A DNA stretch of 64,000 nt, taken from the NCBI GenBank assembly GCA_002353485.1, contig DEJS01000010.1, positions 1 to 64,000 of the forward strand, read 5' to 3'. This document shows positions 26,071 to 35,703 of this stretch, piece after piece (the stretch's first letter is position 1; each line of letters opens with the position of its first letter). The translations under genes and the position numbers were made by a program. The notes under the pieces are model-generated. The model did no database searches. It was not told the DNA's origin and was given only the letters and a program-made list of their open reading frames with translations. This DNA comes from Prevotella sp. UBA2742. GTDB lineage: Bacteria; Bacteroidota; Bacteroidia; Bacteroidales; Bacteroidaceae.

Positions 26071-26868
26071 CTATATCTTTTCGTAGAACTCCTCGTAGGC
26101 CTGAGCGAAGTCCTCACCCGGATAGGGCAGGGTAGGTATCTTCTGGTCATTGGCATATTTCATGAGCTCCTTGTTCACATCCTTGTTGGCGGCTATCACA
26201 CCGTCGCTGTAGTCTATGGCCAGCTTGCCAAGCTCCAGGAAGTCAAAGTTGTCGTTATACTTCTTCAGCAGCTCGGCCTTCGCATCGCGGAAGACCACAC
26301 AGTTCTTGAAATTGGTACCCAGGTCCGACTTCAGGTTGTTCGTAAAGAGCGACGTCACCACCTTCGTATTGCTGAACGAAGGCTCGTCATGGTAAGCCGT
26401 CTTGATATACAGCGGAACCACGGCGCCCATCCAGCCCTGCACGTGTATGATGTCGGGCACCCAGCGCAGCTTCTTCACCGTTTCCAGCACGCCACGGGCA
26501 AAGAAAATGGCACGCTCGCCGTTGTCGGCATAGTCCTCGCCCTTCTCGTTCTGGGCCATCTGACGGCGCGAGAAGTAGTCGTCGTTATCGATGAAGTAAA
26601 CCTGGATACGGGTCTGTACAATCGTGGCAACCTTGATAATCAGCGGATGGTCCGTGTCGTCAATGATAAGATTCATTCCCGAGAGCCTGATGACCTCGTG
26701 CAGCTGACCACGGCGTTCGTTGATATTACCCCACTTAGGCATAAAGGTACGAATCTCATGGCCGTTGTCCTGAATAGCCTGGGGCACGGCCTTGCCCATC
26801 AGCGACAGGTCACTGTCAGGCACGTAGGGAACTATCTCTTGGTTAATGAATAATATCTTCTTTGCCAT
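26071..26868 (-). CDS. glycogen/starch synthase N-terminal-domain protein (GT5-like)
   Basis: This 265-aa protein starts MAKKILFINQEIVPYVPDSD, like the N-terminal half of GlgA-type synthases, and continues with FFARGVLETVKKLRWVPDIIHVQGW (split), where GlgA has the maltooligosaccharide- and donor-domain contacts. The C-terminal Rossmann domain that holds most ADP-glucose contacts is absent (about 265 instead of 470-550 aa). It may therefore be a regulator or partner rather than a complete synthase. The start is placed at ATG 26868 because the -7 box lies at 26898-26891. Confidence 0.8.
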   Translation of the reverse strand: MAKKILFINQEIVPYVPDSDLSLMGKAVPQAIQDNGHEIRTFMPKWGNINERRGQLHEVIRLSGMNLIIDDTDHPLIIKVATIVQTRIQVYFIDNDDYFSRRQMAQNEKGEDYADNGERAIFFARGVLETVKKLRWVPDIIHVQGWMGAVVPLYIKTAYHDEPSFSNTKVVTSLFTNNLKSDLGTNFKNCVVFRDAKAELLKKYNDNFDFLELGKLAIDYSDGVIAANKDVNKELMKYANDQKIPTLPYPGEDFAQAYEEFYEKI

Positions 26869-26890
26869 ATCATGTAGTTTAAACCACCTG

Positions 26891-26898
26891 CAAAGGTA
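26891..26898 (-). promoter_or_regulatory. -7 element of the GT5-like/DUF4270 operon
   Basis: Minus-strand TACCTTTG is a perfect TAnnTTTG element, 22 nt upstream of ATG 26868. No well-spaced TTTG was found at -33. Confidence 0.5.
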
Positions 26899-27042
26899 CA
26901 AAAAATAATTCACAAAACAGCCAAAACGAGCATATTTAAAGATTTTTTAGTCCCCTTAGGCATATTTTTACGATATTTCTTCCTTATTTGAAGAAAATGT
27001 TGTTATTTTGCACCCGATTTCGAATGAAAGCATAAAATAGAC

Positions 27043-27894
27043 ATGAAAGTATTCGATAAGATAGTGGCCCTTCAAAACCAGCTTTTCGAGGACCGCAAAC
27101 AAGGAAAAGAAATCGGCCTTGTGCCGACCATGGGTGCACTTCACGAAGGTCATGCCTCGCTGGTGCGCCGCAGTGTCAAGGAGAACGGGATAACAGTAGT
27201 ATCGGTTTTCGTCAACCCCACACAGTTCAACGACAAGAACGACCTCAAGAACTATCCCCGCACGCTGGAGGCCGACTGCAAGCTGCTTGAAGCCTGCGGT
27301 GCCGACTACGTGCTGGCACCTTCCGTCGACGAGATGTATCCTACCCCCGACACCAGGCAGTTTGAATATCCCCCCGTCTCTACCGTGATGGAGGGAGCCC
27401 ACCGTCCAGGCCATTTCAATGGCGTATGCCAGGTGGTCAGCCGCCTCTTCTACATCGTCAAGCCCACCAGGGCCTATTTTGGCGAGAAAGACTGGCAGCA
27501 GATTGCCGTCGTCAAGGCCATGGTGCGCCACCTGCAGATACCCGTACAGATTGTAGAGTGCGACATCATCCGCGACGACGACGGGCTGGCACGCTCCTCC
27601 CGCAACACCCTGCTCTCCAAGGACGAACGCGCCATCGCGCCACGTATCTACAAGGCGCTGCGCGAGAGTCTCGACTACGCCAAGAGCCACACCGTCCAGG
27701 AGACCCACGACAAGGTGGTCGCCGACATCAACAGCGTCGACGGCCTTGACGTAGAGTACTTCTCCATCGTCGACGGCAACACCCTGCAGGACGTCCAGTC
27801 ATGGGACGACACCCCCTACGTCGTGGGCTGTATCACCGTCTACTGCGGCAAGACCCCCATCCGTCTTATTGACCATATCAAGTACAAGTCATAA
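27043..27894 (+). CDS. panC: pantoate--beta-alanine ligase
   Basis: This 283-aa enzyme has the nucleotidyltransferase signatures PTMGALHEGHASLV (HxGH) near 28-41 and SRNTLLSKDE (KMSKS-like) near 187, plus FVNPTQFN and YFGEKDWQQ. It joins pantoate and beta-alanine with ATP in pantothenate synthesis. panD follows after 25 nt and supplies beta-alanine, so the two form an operon, divergent from the GT5-like gene. Confidence 0.97.
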   Translation: MKVFDKIVALQNQLFEDRKQGKEIGLVPTMGALHEGHASLVRRSVKENGITVVSVFVNPTQFNDKNDLKNYPRTLEADCKLLEACGADYVLAPSVDEMYPTPDTRQFEYPPVSTVMEGAHRPGHFNGVCQVVSRLFYIVKPTRAYFGEKDWQQIAVVKAMVRHLQIPVQIVECDIIRDDDGLARSSRNTLLSKDERAIAPRIYKALRESLDYAKSHTVQETHDKVVADINSVDGLDVEYFSIVDGNTLQDVQSWDDTPYVVGCITVYCGKTPIRLIDHIKYKS

Positions 27895-27919
27895 CAGCAA
27901 CGTTAAAGCGTAAACAGAC

Positions 27920-28264
27920 ATGATGATAGAAGTAATGAAGTCCAAGCTGCACTGCGTCACCGTGACGGAGGCGAACCTCAACTACATGGGCAGCATCACT
28001 ATTGACGAAGACCTCATGGATGCCGCCAACCTCATTGCGGGCGAGAAGGTGCAGATATGCGACAACAACAACGGCGAGCGCTTCGAGACCTACATCATCA
28101 AGGGCGAGCGCGGCTCGGGCTGTATCTGTCTTAACGGTGCCGCGGCACGGCGCGTACAGGTAGGCGATGTGGTCATCATCATCTCCTATGCCCTCATGGA
28201 CTTCGAGGAAGCCAAGCACTTCAAGCCCTCCGTCGTCTTCCCCGGCGAAGGCAACAAACTGTAG
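27920..28264 (+). CDS. panD: aspartate 1-decarboxylase
   Basis: This 114-aa proenzyme contains MKSKLHCVTVTEANL and the self-cleavage site Gly-Ser in YMGSIT (Ser25), which yields the pyruvoyl group, and ends in the usual INGAAAR-like stretch (LNGAAARRVQVGD). It makes beta-alanine for PanC. ATG 27920 is followed at once by a second ATG (27923); either could be used. Confidence 0.97.
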   Translation: MMIEVMKSKLHCVTVTEANLNYMGSITIDEDLMDAANLIAGEKVQICDNNNGERFETYIIKGERGSGCICLNGAAARRVQVGDVVIIISYALMDFEEAKHFKPSVVFPGEGNKL

Positions 28265-28301
28265 GAAAAGACAGTCGTCCGCGACAACTAACCATAAAAA
28301 A

Positions 28302-28331
28302 AGAAAGCCGCCCGTGAGAGAGCGGCTTTCT
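28302..28331. terminator. bidirectional terminator between panD and the biotin-carrier gene
   Basis: AGAAAGCCGC (28302-28311) and GCGGCTTTCT (28322-28331) form a perfect 10-bp stem with a 10-nt loop. A-runs precede and T-runs follow, so it can serve the convergent operons. Confidence 0.88.
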
Positions 28332-28350
28332 TTTTCTATCAGTGTCTTTC

Positions 28351-28788
28351 TTATTCAATCACTACCAAGGCATCGTCTTCCATGACGCTCTGACCCGGTT
28401 TCACGCAGATGGCAGTCACCTTGCCGGCCTTCTCGGCCTCAATGTTGTTGGCCATCTTCATGGCCTCCAGCACCAGCAGCGTGTCGCCCACGTTCACCTC
28501 GTCGCCAACGGCAACCTCTATCGAGGTAATGACGCCAGGCAGCGGGGCCTTCACGGCATTGTTGGCATTGACGGCTCCCTGCTGGCCGCCGCTCTCCTGG
28601 CCGTCGCTGCTCTCGGCAGCAGGGGCAGGCTTGCGCACCACCACCTTCTTCTCGGGCTCCGGCTCGGGCTCCATCTCTACCTGATACTCTTCACCGTTCA
28701 CACACACGGTGACCTTGTTGTCTGCGATATCACCTATCTGCACTTCATACTTCGTGCCATTGATGGTGTACTTATACTCTTTCTTCAT
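28351..28788 (-). CDS. biotin carboxyl carrier subunit (methylmalonyl-CoA decarboxylase/carboxylase)
   Basis: This 145-aa protein has an N-terminal beta part, a Pro/Ala/Glu linker (about 40-65) and a biotinyl domain with the biotin site Lys111 in EAMKM. It is the carrier subunit for the carboxyltransferase encoded upstream (28970-30535). Together they would move CO2 from methylmalonyl-CoA in the succinate-propionate pathway. No oadB-like membrane decarboxylase gene is in the window, so coupling to sodium export is not shown here. Confidence 0.9.
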   Translation of the reverse strand: MKKEYKYTINGTKYEVQIGDIADNKVTVCVNGEEYQVEMEPEPEPEKKVVVRKPAPAAESSDGQESGGQQGAVNANNAVKAPLPGVITSIEVAVGDEVNVGDTLLVLEAMKMANNIEAEKAGKVTAICVKPGQSVMEDDALVVIE

Positions 28789-28800
28789 GATGATGACTGT

Positions 28801-28953
28801 TTAAGGATGCACTGTCATAGTCTGGGCATACCCGTTCCACTGAGTCTGCTTCTCGGCAATTGTAATGATGCCGGGCTCCTTGTCGTGTACGTTATTACCC
28901 TTGAACTCGTAAAGAGCCATGGCTATGGCGGCATATACTTCATTCTGTTTCAT
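28801..28953 (-). CDS. 50-aa protein between carboxyltransferase and biotin carrier
   Basis: The frame starts at ATG 28953 (MKQNEVYAAIAMALYEFKG) and ends with AQTMTVHP and TAA 28803-28801. It is 16 nt below the carboxyltransferase gene and 12 nt above the biotin-carrier gene. That slot is often held by an OadG-like gamma subunit, and the AAIAMALYEF stretch resembles the cytoplasmic end of such proteins, but there is no membrane helix. It could be a shortened gamma subunit or linker; the function is uncertain. Confidence 0.65.
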   Translation of the reverse strand: MKQNEVYAAIAMALYEFKGNNVHDKEPGIITIAEKQTQWNGYAQTMTVHP

Positions 28954-28969
28954 ATCCTATGACGCTTTG

Positions 28970-30535
28970 TTACATTGGAATGTTACCGTGCTTCTTAGCC
29001 GGCAGCGCGTCGCGCTTGGTAGCCAGCTGGGCCAGGGCACGGCAGATGCGGAAGCGCGTGTTGCGCGGCTCTATCACATCGTCAATGTAGCCATACTTCG
29101 CAGCCTGGTACGGGTTGGCGAAGAGCTCGTTGTACTCCTCTTCCTTTTCGGCAATGAAAGCCTTCACGTCCTCGCCAGCTTCCTTCTTGGCCTTGGCCTC
29201 CTTGGCGTACAGCACGGCAGCAGCACCCGAGGCACCCATCACGGCAATCTCGGCCGACGGCCATGCGTAGTTCAGGTCCGTGTGCAGCTGCTTAGAGCCC
29301 ATCACAATGTGCGAGCCGCCGTACGACTTACGCAGAGTCACCGTAATCTTGGGCACCGTAGCCTCGCCGTAGGCATACAGCAGCTGGGCACCGTGCAGGA
29401 TGACGGCGTTGTACTCCTGACCCGTGCCGGGCAGGAATCCGGGAACGTCAACCAGCGATACGATGGGGATGTTGAAGGCGTCGCAGAAGCGTACAAAGCG
29501 TGCACCCTTGCGGCTTGCGTTCACGTCCAGCACACCGGCATAGCAGCTCGGCTGGTTGGCCACGATACCTACCGACTGGCCGTTGAAACGGGCGAAGCCC
29601 ACTATGATGTTCTTCGCAAACTTGGGCTGAACCTCAAAGAACTCGTGGTCGTCAGTGATGGCCGAGATAACCTTGTACATGTCGTAAGCCTCGTTCGGGT
29701 TCTCGGGGATAATCTCGTTCAGCGAGTCCTCTAGACGGTCTATCGGGTCGTCGCACTTCTTGCGCGGAGCCAGCTCCATGTTGTTCGAGGGAATATACGA
29801 CAGCAGTGTCTTCAGCATCTCCACGGCCTCCTCTTCAGTCTTGGCCGTGAAGTGGGTCACACCCGACTTCGAGGCGTGTACCGAAGCACCGCCCAGGTGT
29901 TCCTGGTCGATGTCCTCGCCGGTCACTGTCTTTACAACCTTCGGACCGGTCAGGAACATATATGACGTACCTTCCATCATCAGCGTGAAGTCCGTCAGGG
30001 CTGGCGAGTACACTGCACCGCCGGCGCAGGGACCGAAGATACCGCTAATCTGGGGTATCACGCCCGAGGCCAGGATGTTGCGCTCGAAAATCTCGGCATA
30101 TCCTGCCAGTGCGTTAATACCTTCCTGAATACGTGCACCGCCCGAGTCGTTGATGCCAATCACAGGGGCACCCATCTTCATGGCCATATCCATCACCTTG
30201 CATATCTTCTGCGACATGGTCTCCGACAGCGAGCCGGCGTGTACGGTGAAGTCCTGGGCGAAGATGAATACCAGTCGGCCGTCGATGGTACCGCTTCCGG
30301 CCACCACGCCGTCACCGAGGAACTGCTTCTTCTCCATCCCGAAGTTATGGCACCGGTGCTCCTTGAACATGTCGTACTCCTCGAACGAACCCTTGTCCAA
30401 CAGCATCTCGATACGCTCACGGGCCGTATACTTTCCCTTGTCGTGCTGTTTCTGAATAGCTTTCTCACCACCACCGAGACGCGCCTGCTCGCGCTTCTCG
30501 ATGAGCTGCTTGATTTTCTCTAATTGCTTGCTCAT
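28970..30535 (-). CDS. mmdA: methylmalonyl-CoA decarboxylase/propionyl-CoA carboxylase alpha (carboxyltransferase)
   Basis: This 521-aa carboxyltransferase has the acyl-CoA oxyanion loop SGGARIQEG near 125-133, GPCAGGAVYSPA near 163-174, and biotin-side glycines in DVPGFLPGTGQE and SYGGSHIVMGSK. It removes or adds the carboxyl group of (S)-methylmalonyl-CoA using biotin on the 28351 protein. The frame starts at a GTG (30553) that overlaps the epimerase; ATG 30535 (MSKQLEKIKQLIEKRE) is the family start. Confidence 0.93.
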   Translation of the reverse strand: MSKQLEKIKQLIEKREQARLGGGEKAIQKQHDKGKYTARERIEMLLDKGSFEEYDMFKEHRCHNFGMEKKQFLGDGVVAGSGTIDGRLVFIFAQDFTVHAGSLSETMSQKICKVMDMAMKMGAPVIGINDSGGARIQEGINALAGYAEIFERNILASGVIPQISGIFGPCAGGAVYSPALTDFTLMMEGTSYMFLTGPKVVKTVTGEDIDQEHLGGASVHASKSGVTHFTAKTEEEAVEMLKTLLSYIPSNNMELAPRKKCDDPIDRLEDSLNEIIPENPNEAYDMYKVISAITDDHEFFEVQPKFAKNIIVGFARFNGQSVGIVANQPSCYAGVLDVNASRKGARFVRFCDAFNIPIVSLVDVPGFLPGTGQEYNAVILHGAQLLYAYGEATVPKITVTLRKSYGGSHIVMGSKQLHTDLNYAWPSAEIAVMGASGAAAVLYAKEAKAKKEAGEDVKAFIAEKEEEYNELFANPYQAAKYGYIDDVIEPRNTRFRICRALAQLATKRDALPAKKHGNIPM

Positions 30536-30542
30536 AATTATC

Positions 30543-30947
30543 TTAATGTTCACAAAGTTCGGTTAATACTCCAGCCGTCGACTTCGGGTGCAGGAAGGCA
30601 ATGTTCAGCTGCTCGGCACCCTTGCGGGGCTTCTCGTCTATCAGGCGTACGCCCTTGCCCGACACCTCGGCCAGGGCATTGGCCACACCGTCTTCAATGC
30701 AGAAAGCCACATGGTGAACACCCTTGTTGCCCTTGTCCAGCCACTTCTGGATGGTGCTCTCGGGACTTGTCGGCTCCAGCAGCTCCAGCTTCACCTCGCC
30801 ACACTTCAAGAAAGCGGTCTTTACCTTCTGGTCTTCTACTACTTCTGTTGCATAACACTCCAGCCCCAGCACGTCGGTGAAGAACGGCAGGGCCTCCTCA
30901 ATGCTCTGGACTGCAATGCCCAGATGCTCAATGTGAGAAATCTTCAT
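30543..30947 (-). CDS. mce: methylmalonyl-CoA epimerase
   Basis: This vicinal-oxygen-chelate protein of 134 aa starts MKISHIEHLGIAV and has the metal ligands His and Glu in HIEHLGIAV, GVHHVAFCIED and GVLTELCEH. It converts (R)- to (S)-methylmalonyl-CoA, the substrate of MmdA downstream. The longer frame to a TTG at 30974 would overlap the promoter region, so ATG 30947 is used. It is the first gene of the propionate operon. Confidence 0.94.
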   Translation of the reverse strand: MKISHIEHLGIAVQSIEEALPFFTDVLGLECYATEVVEDQKVKTAFLKCGEVKLELLEPTSPESTIQKWLDKGNKGVHHVAFCIEDGVANALAEVSGKGVRLIDEKPRKGAEQLNIAFLHPKSTAGVLTELCEH

Positions 30948-30981
30948 GTCTCTTTTCTGTTTAACGTTTGACAATTTCGTG

Positions 30982-30989
30982 CAAAGGTA
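30982..30989 (-). promoter_or_regulatory. -7 element of the methylmalonyl-CoA operon
   Basis: Minus-strand TACCTTTG is a perfect TAnnTTTG, 34 nt before ATG 30947. A TTTG at 31016-31013 is 23 nt away, slightly long. Confidence 0.5.
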
Positions 30990-31043
30990 CTAAAATAATG
31001 TCACATACGAGCCAAACCCCGTAATAATTAAGCATTATTAAAA

Positions 31044-31076
31044 CTCCCACCGACTCTCGTGCCGAGTCAGTGGGAG
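31044..31076 (-). terminator. intrinsic terminator after the LruC-tail gene
   Basis: CTCCCAC-C-GACTC (31044-31056) pairs with GAGTC-A-GTGGGAG (31064-31076) with one mismatch and a 7-nt loop. On the minus strand it is followed by TTTTAATAAT, in line with a terminator for the gene at 31121-31375. Confidence 0.75.
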
Positions 31077-31120
31077 CTCATTTGGTTGATAATTAGTTGT
31101 CAGTGGGCTCTCCCTCAAGT

Positions 31121-31375
31121 CTACTTCTTAAACAGACTGGGGAATATCTTCTGCGCGTTCTCATACTGGTACCAGTCACGTGATGTGTTGACGTCCTGCG
31201 CCCACTCAATAAATTTCGTGTACGCCCCCGTTATAGGCTGTTTCTCCAGCGGATAGTCAAAGTCCATCGGCATGATGATGGCATACGGGGGCTCGCCCTT
31301 CTGGGCAATGCCTATTGTCTTACCTGTGGTCTTGTTCTCTATATAGATGCCGCTCAGGAACTCCGGTATCGACAT
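31121..31375 (-). CDS. small protein resembling the C-terminal tail of LruC/DUF4842 proteins
   Basis: This 84-aa protein starts at ATG 31375 (MSIPEFLSGIYIENK); the frame extends to a TTG at 31414, which overlaps the transcription start expected from the -7 box at 31426-31419. Its second half (MPMDFDYPLEKQPITGAY, then FIEWAQ and DWY) resembles the last about 45 residues of LruC-domain secreted proteins, which end in a pattern of the type FAYPxEK, DAYxxF, WA and WY. No signal peptide is present. It has its own promoter and terminator, so it seems to be a real short gene rather than debris. The function is unknown. Confidence 0.6.
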   Translation of the reverse strand: MSIPEFLSGIYIENKTTGKTIGIAQKGEPPYAIIMPMDFDYPLEKQPITGAYTKFIEWAQDVNTSRDWYQYENAQKIFPSLFKK

Positions 31376-31418
31376 ACTTTCTGCTTTTTTGCGTCTTGGA
31401 TTAGTAATATTCAATGTG

Positions 31419-31426
31419 CAAAAATA
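31419..31426 (-). promoter_or_regulatory. -7 element of the LruC-tail gene
   Basis: Minus-strand TATTTTTG (31426-31419) matches TAnnTTTG; a TTG at 31448-31446 is 19 nt upstream. Confidence 0.5.
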
Positions 31427-31542
31427 GCAAAAAAAGCGGACACGTCAAGTGCCTGGAATGTTAAAATCTTGTCCTGTTAAGAAAGTTTAACAACCCGTCT
31501 TCGCCGTGTCCCTGCACAACCTCGGACGCGGCTTGTAAGTGC

Positions 31543-34002
31543 TTAGAATTCAAGCGTAATGCGGCCGTTTATCTGACGGCCTGTCAGGTAGTTCGGGACG
31601 GCATATTGCTGCGACGTCACGTCGGTCACCCAGTAGTACGAGTTGACGTTAGAGATGCCGAAAATATTGAGTCCGTCAACGCCCACCCACAGGCGTGGAT
31701 GGCGCAGCGAGGGCTTGCCGTCGGTGCGTCCCACGGCCAGGAACGACATGCCTATGTCGGCCCGCTTGTATGCCGGCGCACGGAACTGCTGGTACTCCAG
31801 CCCGCGGTGCGGTGCGCCGAAGGGCAGACCGTCGGCCAGGGCCAGCCGCAGCGTCATCTTCCAGCGTTCGGTGCCCGGGAAGTAGTCGGTGAAGTGCAGG
31901 TTCACGCCCCACCGCTGGTCGGTGGGCAGCGGCACGCTGACGCCGTTTATCTTCTGCCGCGTCGACATCACCGAGAAGGTCAGCCACGAGTCCGTGCCCG
32001 GCACGAACTCGCCGAACAGCTTCAGGTCCAGTCCGAAGGCATGGCCCTTGGCTACGTTCTCGCCGTAGTACACCACCTTCATGTTCTGCACGTTATAGGG
32101 AATCAGGTTGTCCATCAGCTTGAAGTACGCCTCGGCCGAGAATCGGAACGGGCGCCCTGCCATGCGGAAACGGTAGTCGAAGGCTCCCACCACGTGCAGC
32201 GACCGCTGCGACTTTATCTTCTCGTTCAGCGTCACCACCGTGGCCCCGTTCACCGTCGACGTGTCACGCATCTCCTTGTAGAACGGCGCCTGGTAGTACA
32301 GTCCCGTCGACAGCCGGAACGTCATGTCCTGATTCCAGCCCGGAATCATGGCCAGCGACACTCTTGGCGACACGATGGTCTCGCGGTTCCACGACCAGTG
32401 GGCCACCCGCAGCCCGTAGTTCAGCGTCCACAGCGTGGGCTCGCTGCCTGCTGTCGCCTGGTTGCCCTCCGCGTCGCTGCCGTCGGCCGCGCCGCCTCCC
32501 GACTGCCACCGGTAGGTGTCCTGCACGTAGGCCTCGATGCGCCTCGACGACACCTTGTTCACCGAGCGCAGCGAGTAGATGAGGTCCAGCCGGTCGGCAC
32601 GGTGCGGAATGGAGTATCCCGACGAGTCACGCATCTCGTACTCGCGGGCGTTCTCCTCTATGCGTTCCCACTTCATCGTGGCCCCCGCCTCCCAGTCGTG
32701 CCGCCGCGTCTTGTGGTTCACCATCAGCTTGACGCTTCCGACGTTGGCCGTCAGGTAGTTACGTGCGTGCTCCATATAGGTGCCCACGCCCAGCGACTCC
32801 TGCGTCTGAGCGTCGTCCAGCCAGTACTGTCCCATGATGTCGTACGTCTCCTGCTCCTTGGTATGGAACGCCGACGCCAGCAGCGTCACCTTGGTCTGCG
32901 GCGTGAACGTCCGCTGCACGCGCAGCGTGCCGAACAGCGTTCGGAAGAGGTCCTTCTCCTCGCCGTCGAAGTACACCTTGAACGACTTCACGTTCTGCAT
33001 CGTGCCAAAGCTCGTCTCGCGGTCGGAGGGCTTGAAGTTATAGTGGTTCTCCGAGATGTTGCCTATCAGGTCCACCATCCACCGCGCATTAGGCTGCCAC
33101 GTAATGTAGGTCTGGTAGTCCAGGAAGCTGGGCCTGTACTCGCCCTTCGTCTCCAGCGACCCCAGCAGGTATCGGTTCGTCTTGTAGCGCACGCCGTGGC
33201 TCATGGTGAACACCGGGCGCTGCTCGCCGCCCACCGTCACGCGCCGCTTGCTGCCGTAGCCCACGTAGGCCGACGCGCCCAGCAGCGATGCCTGCACCGT
33301 GCCCTCCCACTGCGTCGGGCGCCGGTAGTGTATGTCCAGGGCCGACGACATCTTGTCGCCGTACTTGGCCTCGAAGCCGCCGCTGCTGAACTGCACCCGC
33401 TCCACCATGTCCGAGTTGATGACGCTGAGGCCCTCCTGCTGTCCGCTGCGGATAAGCAGCGGGCGGTACACTTCTACATTATTTATATATACGGAGTTCT
33501 CGTCGAACGACCCGCCCCTGACGTTATACTGGCTCGACAGCTCGTTGTGGCTCGACACGCCAGCCTGCTGCTGCACCAGCTCCTCCACGGCGTTGCCCGT
33601 CGTCGACGGACCCTGCCGCTGGCCCTTCAGGTCCAGCTCTGCCGTGCCCGTGGTCTGGCGACGGCGCTCGGTCACCACGACCTCGTCCAGGGCCTGCATG
33701 GGGCGCAGCGTCACCAGCAGGCGCTGGTTGCCGCGGGGGCGCCGCAGCACGCGCGTGCGCGACTGGTAGCCCACCATCGAGAACTTCACCACCACCGAGT
33801 CGGCCGACTGCAGCCGCAGCGAGTATTCGCCCTTCAGGTTGGCCATCGTCACCGCGCCCTGCTCCAGACACGACACCGTGGCCAGCTCGACGGCATTGCC
33901 GTCCTCGTCGGTCACACGGCCCGACAGCGTAAACGACTGGCCCGCTGCCGACAGTGCTGCCAGCAGCAGACAAAACGTAAATATCGTCTTTCTAACGTCC
34001 AT
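31543..34002 (-). CDS. TonB-dependent outer membrane receptor
   Basis: This 819-aa protein has a signal peptide (ending near SAAG), then a carboxypeptidase-like beta-sandwich (FTLSGRVTDEDGNAVELATV, about 23-110), a plug domain with VYINNVEVYRP and a beta-barrel ending in INGRITLEF with a terminal Phe. It takes up a substrate through the outer membrane with TonB energy. ATG 34002 is preferred to a GTG at 34005. No SusD-like lipoprotein or anti-sigma gene is adjacent, so it is not a standard polysaccharide-utilisation pair; a siderophore, vitamin or peptide substrate is possible. Confidence 0.92.
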   Translation of the reverse strand: MDVRKTIFTFCLLLAALSAAGQSFTLSGRVTDEDGNAVELATVSCLEQGAVTMANLKGEYSLRLQSADSVVVKFSMVGYQSRTRVLRRPRGNQRLLVTLRPMQALDEVVVTERRRQTTGTAELDLKGQRQGPSTTGNAVEELVQQQAGVSSHNELSSQYNVRGGSFDENSVYINNVEVYRPLLIRSGQQEGLSVINSDMVERVQFSSGGFEAKYGDKMSSALDIHYRRPTQWEGTVQASLLGASAYVGYGSKRRVTVGGEQRPVFTMSHGVRYKTNRYLLGSLETKGEYRPSFLDYQTYITWQPNARWMVDLIGNISENHYNFKPSDRETSFGTMQNVKSFKVYFDGEEKDLFRTLFGTLRVQRTFTPQTKVTLLASAFHTKEQETYDIMGQYWLDDAQTQESLGVGTYMEHARNYLTANVGSVKLMVNHKTRRHDWEAGATMKWERIEENAREYEMRDSSGYSIPHRADRLDLIYSLRSVNKVSSRRIEAYVQDTYRWQSGGGAADGSDAEGNQATAGSEPTLWTLNYGLRVAHWSWNRETIVSPRVSLAMIPGWNQDMTFRLSTGLYYQAPFYKEMRDTSTVNGATVVTLNEKIKSQRSLHVVGAFDYRFRMAGRPFRFSAEAYFKLMDNLIPYNVQNMKVVYYGENVAKGHAFGLDLKLFGEFVPGTDSWLTFSVMSTRQKINGVSVPLPTDQRWGVNLHFTDYFPGTERWKMTLRLALADGLPFGAPHRGLEYQQFRAPAYKRADIGMSFLAVGRTDGKPSLRHPRLWVGVDGLNIFGISNVNSYYWVTDVTSQQYAVPNYLTGRQINGRITLEF

Positions 34003-34094
34003 CACATTCTAAAACGCCGTTTCTACCGATTTATTGTGTCCCGTCCGTAAAACGAATTTTGATCCCGTTTTCCTCCCGTTCGACTCCGCTTCAT

Positions 34095-34179
34095 GTCCAG
34101 TATTTGTCCAGTATATGTTCAGTATTTGTTCAGTGAATGACTGAACAAATGCTGACCATGAGGTGGACAAGTACCGGAC
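34095..34179. repeat. large palindrome with 40-nt arms and 11-nt direct repeats
   Basis: Arms 34095-34134 and 34140-34179 are inverted copies with 32 of 40 positions matching and a 5-nt centre (GAATG). The central 16 nt per arm (TCAGTATTTGTTCAGT) match with one difference. The left arm consists of 11-nt units GTCCAGTATTT, GTCCAGTATAT, GTTCAGTATTT and GTTCAGT. It lies in the 291-nt gap upstream of the TonB-receptor gene and downstream of the DEAD-box gene, so it could be an operator array for the receptor or a strong RNA hairpin. No promoter of the TAnnTTTG type was found there. Confidence 0.8.
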
Positions 34180-34188
34180 CACAACGCG

Positions 34189-34280
34189 AGGGGGGCCTTG
34201 GGGGGAACCCGACGGGTGTGAGGGTGGGGTTGAGTGGGCGTTGTGGGGGTGTGGTGGGTGTTGTGGGTGGGGGTGAGGCG
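34189..34280 (+). repeat. G-rich tract with GTGTTGTGG-type repeats
   Basis: This + strand stretch has many runs of three to six G (for example GGGTGTGAGGGTGGGG and TGTTGTGGGTGGGGG). It fills the space between the palindrome and the DEAD-box gene. Similar GTGTTGTGGG units recur at 45241-45297. It could form quadruplexes on the + strand. Confidence 0.6.
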
Positions 34281-34293
34281 GAACGGAGGCAGC

Positions 34294-35702
<1,409 letters not shown>

Positions 35703-35703
<1 letters not shown>

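Noticed and set aside
31606..34050. 814-aa frame on the + strand
   Set aside because: It is the mirror of the TonB-receptor gene in GC-rich codons; the protein is Arg/His/Val/Leu low-complexity with no domain, and the minus-strand frame has a full signal peptide, plug and barrel.
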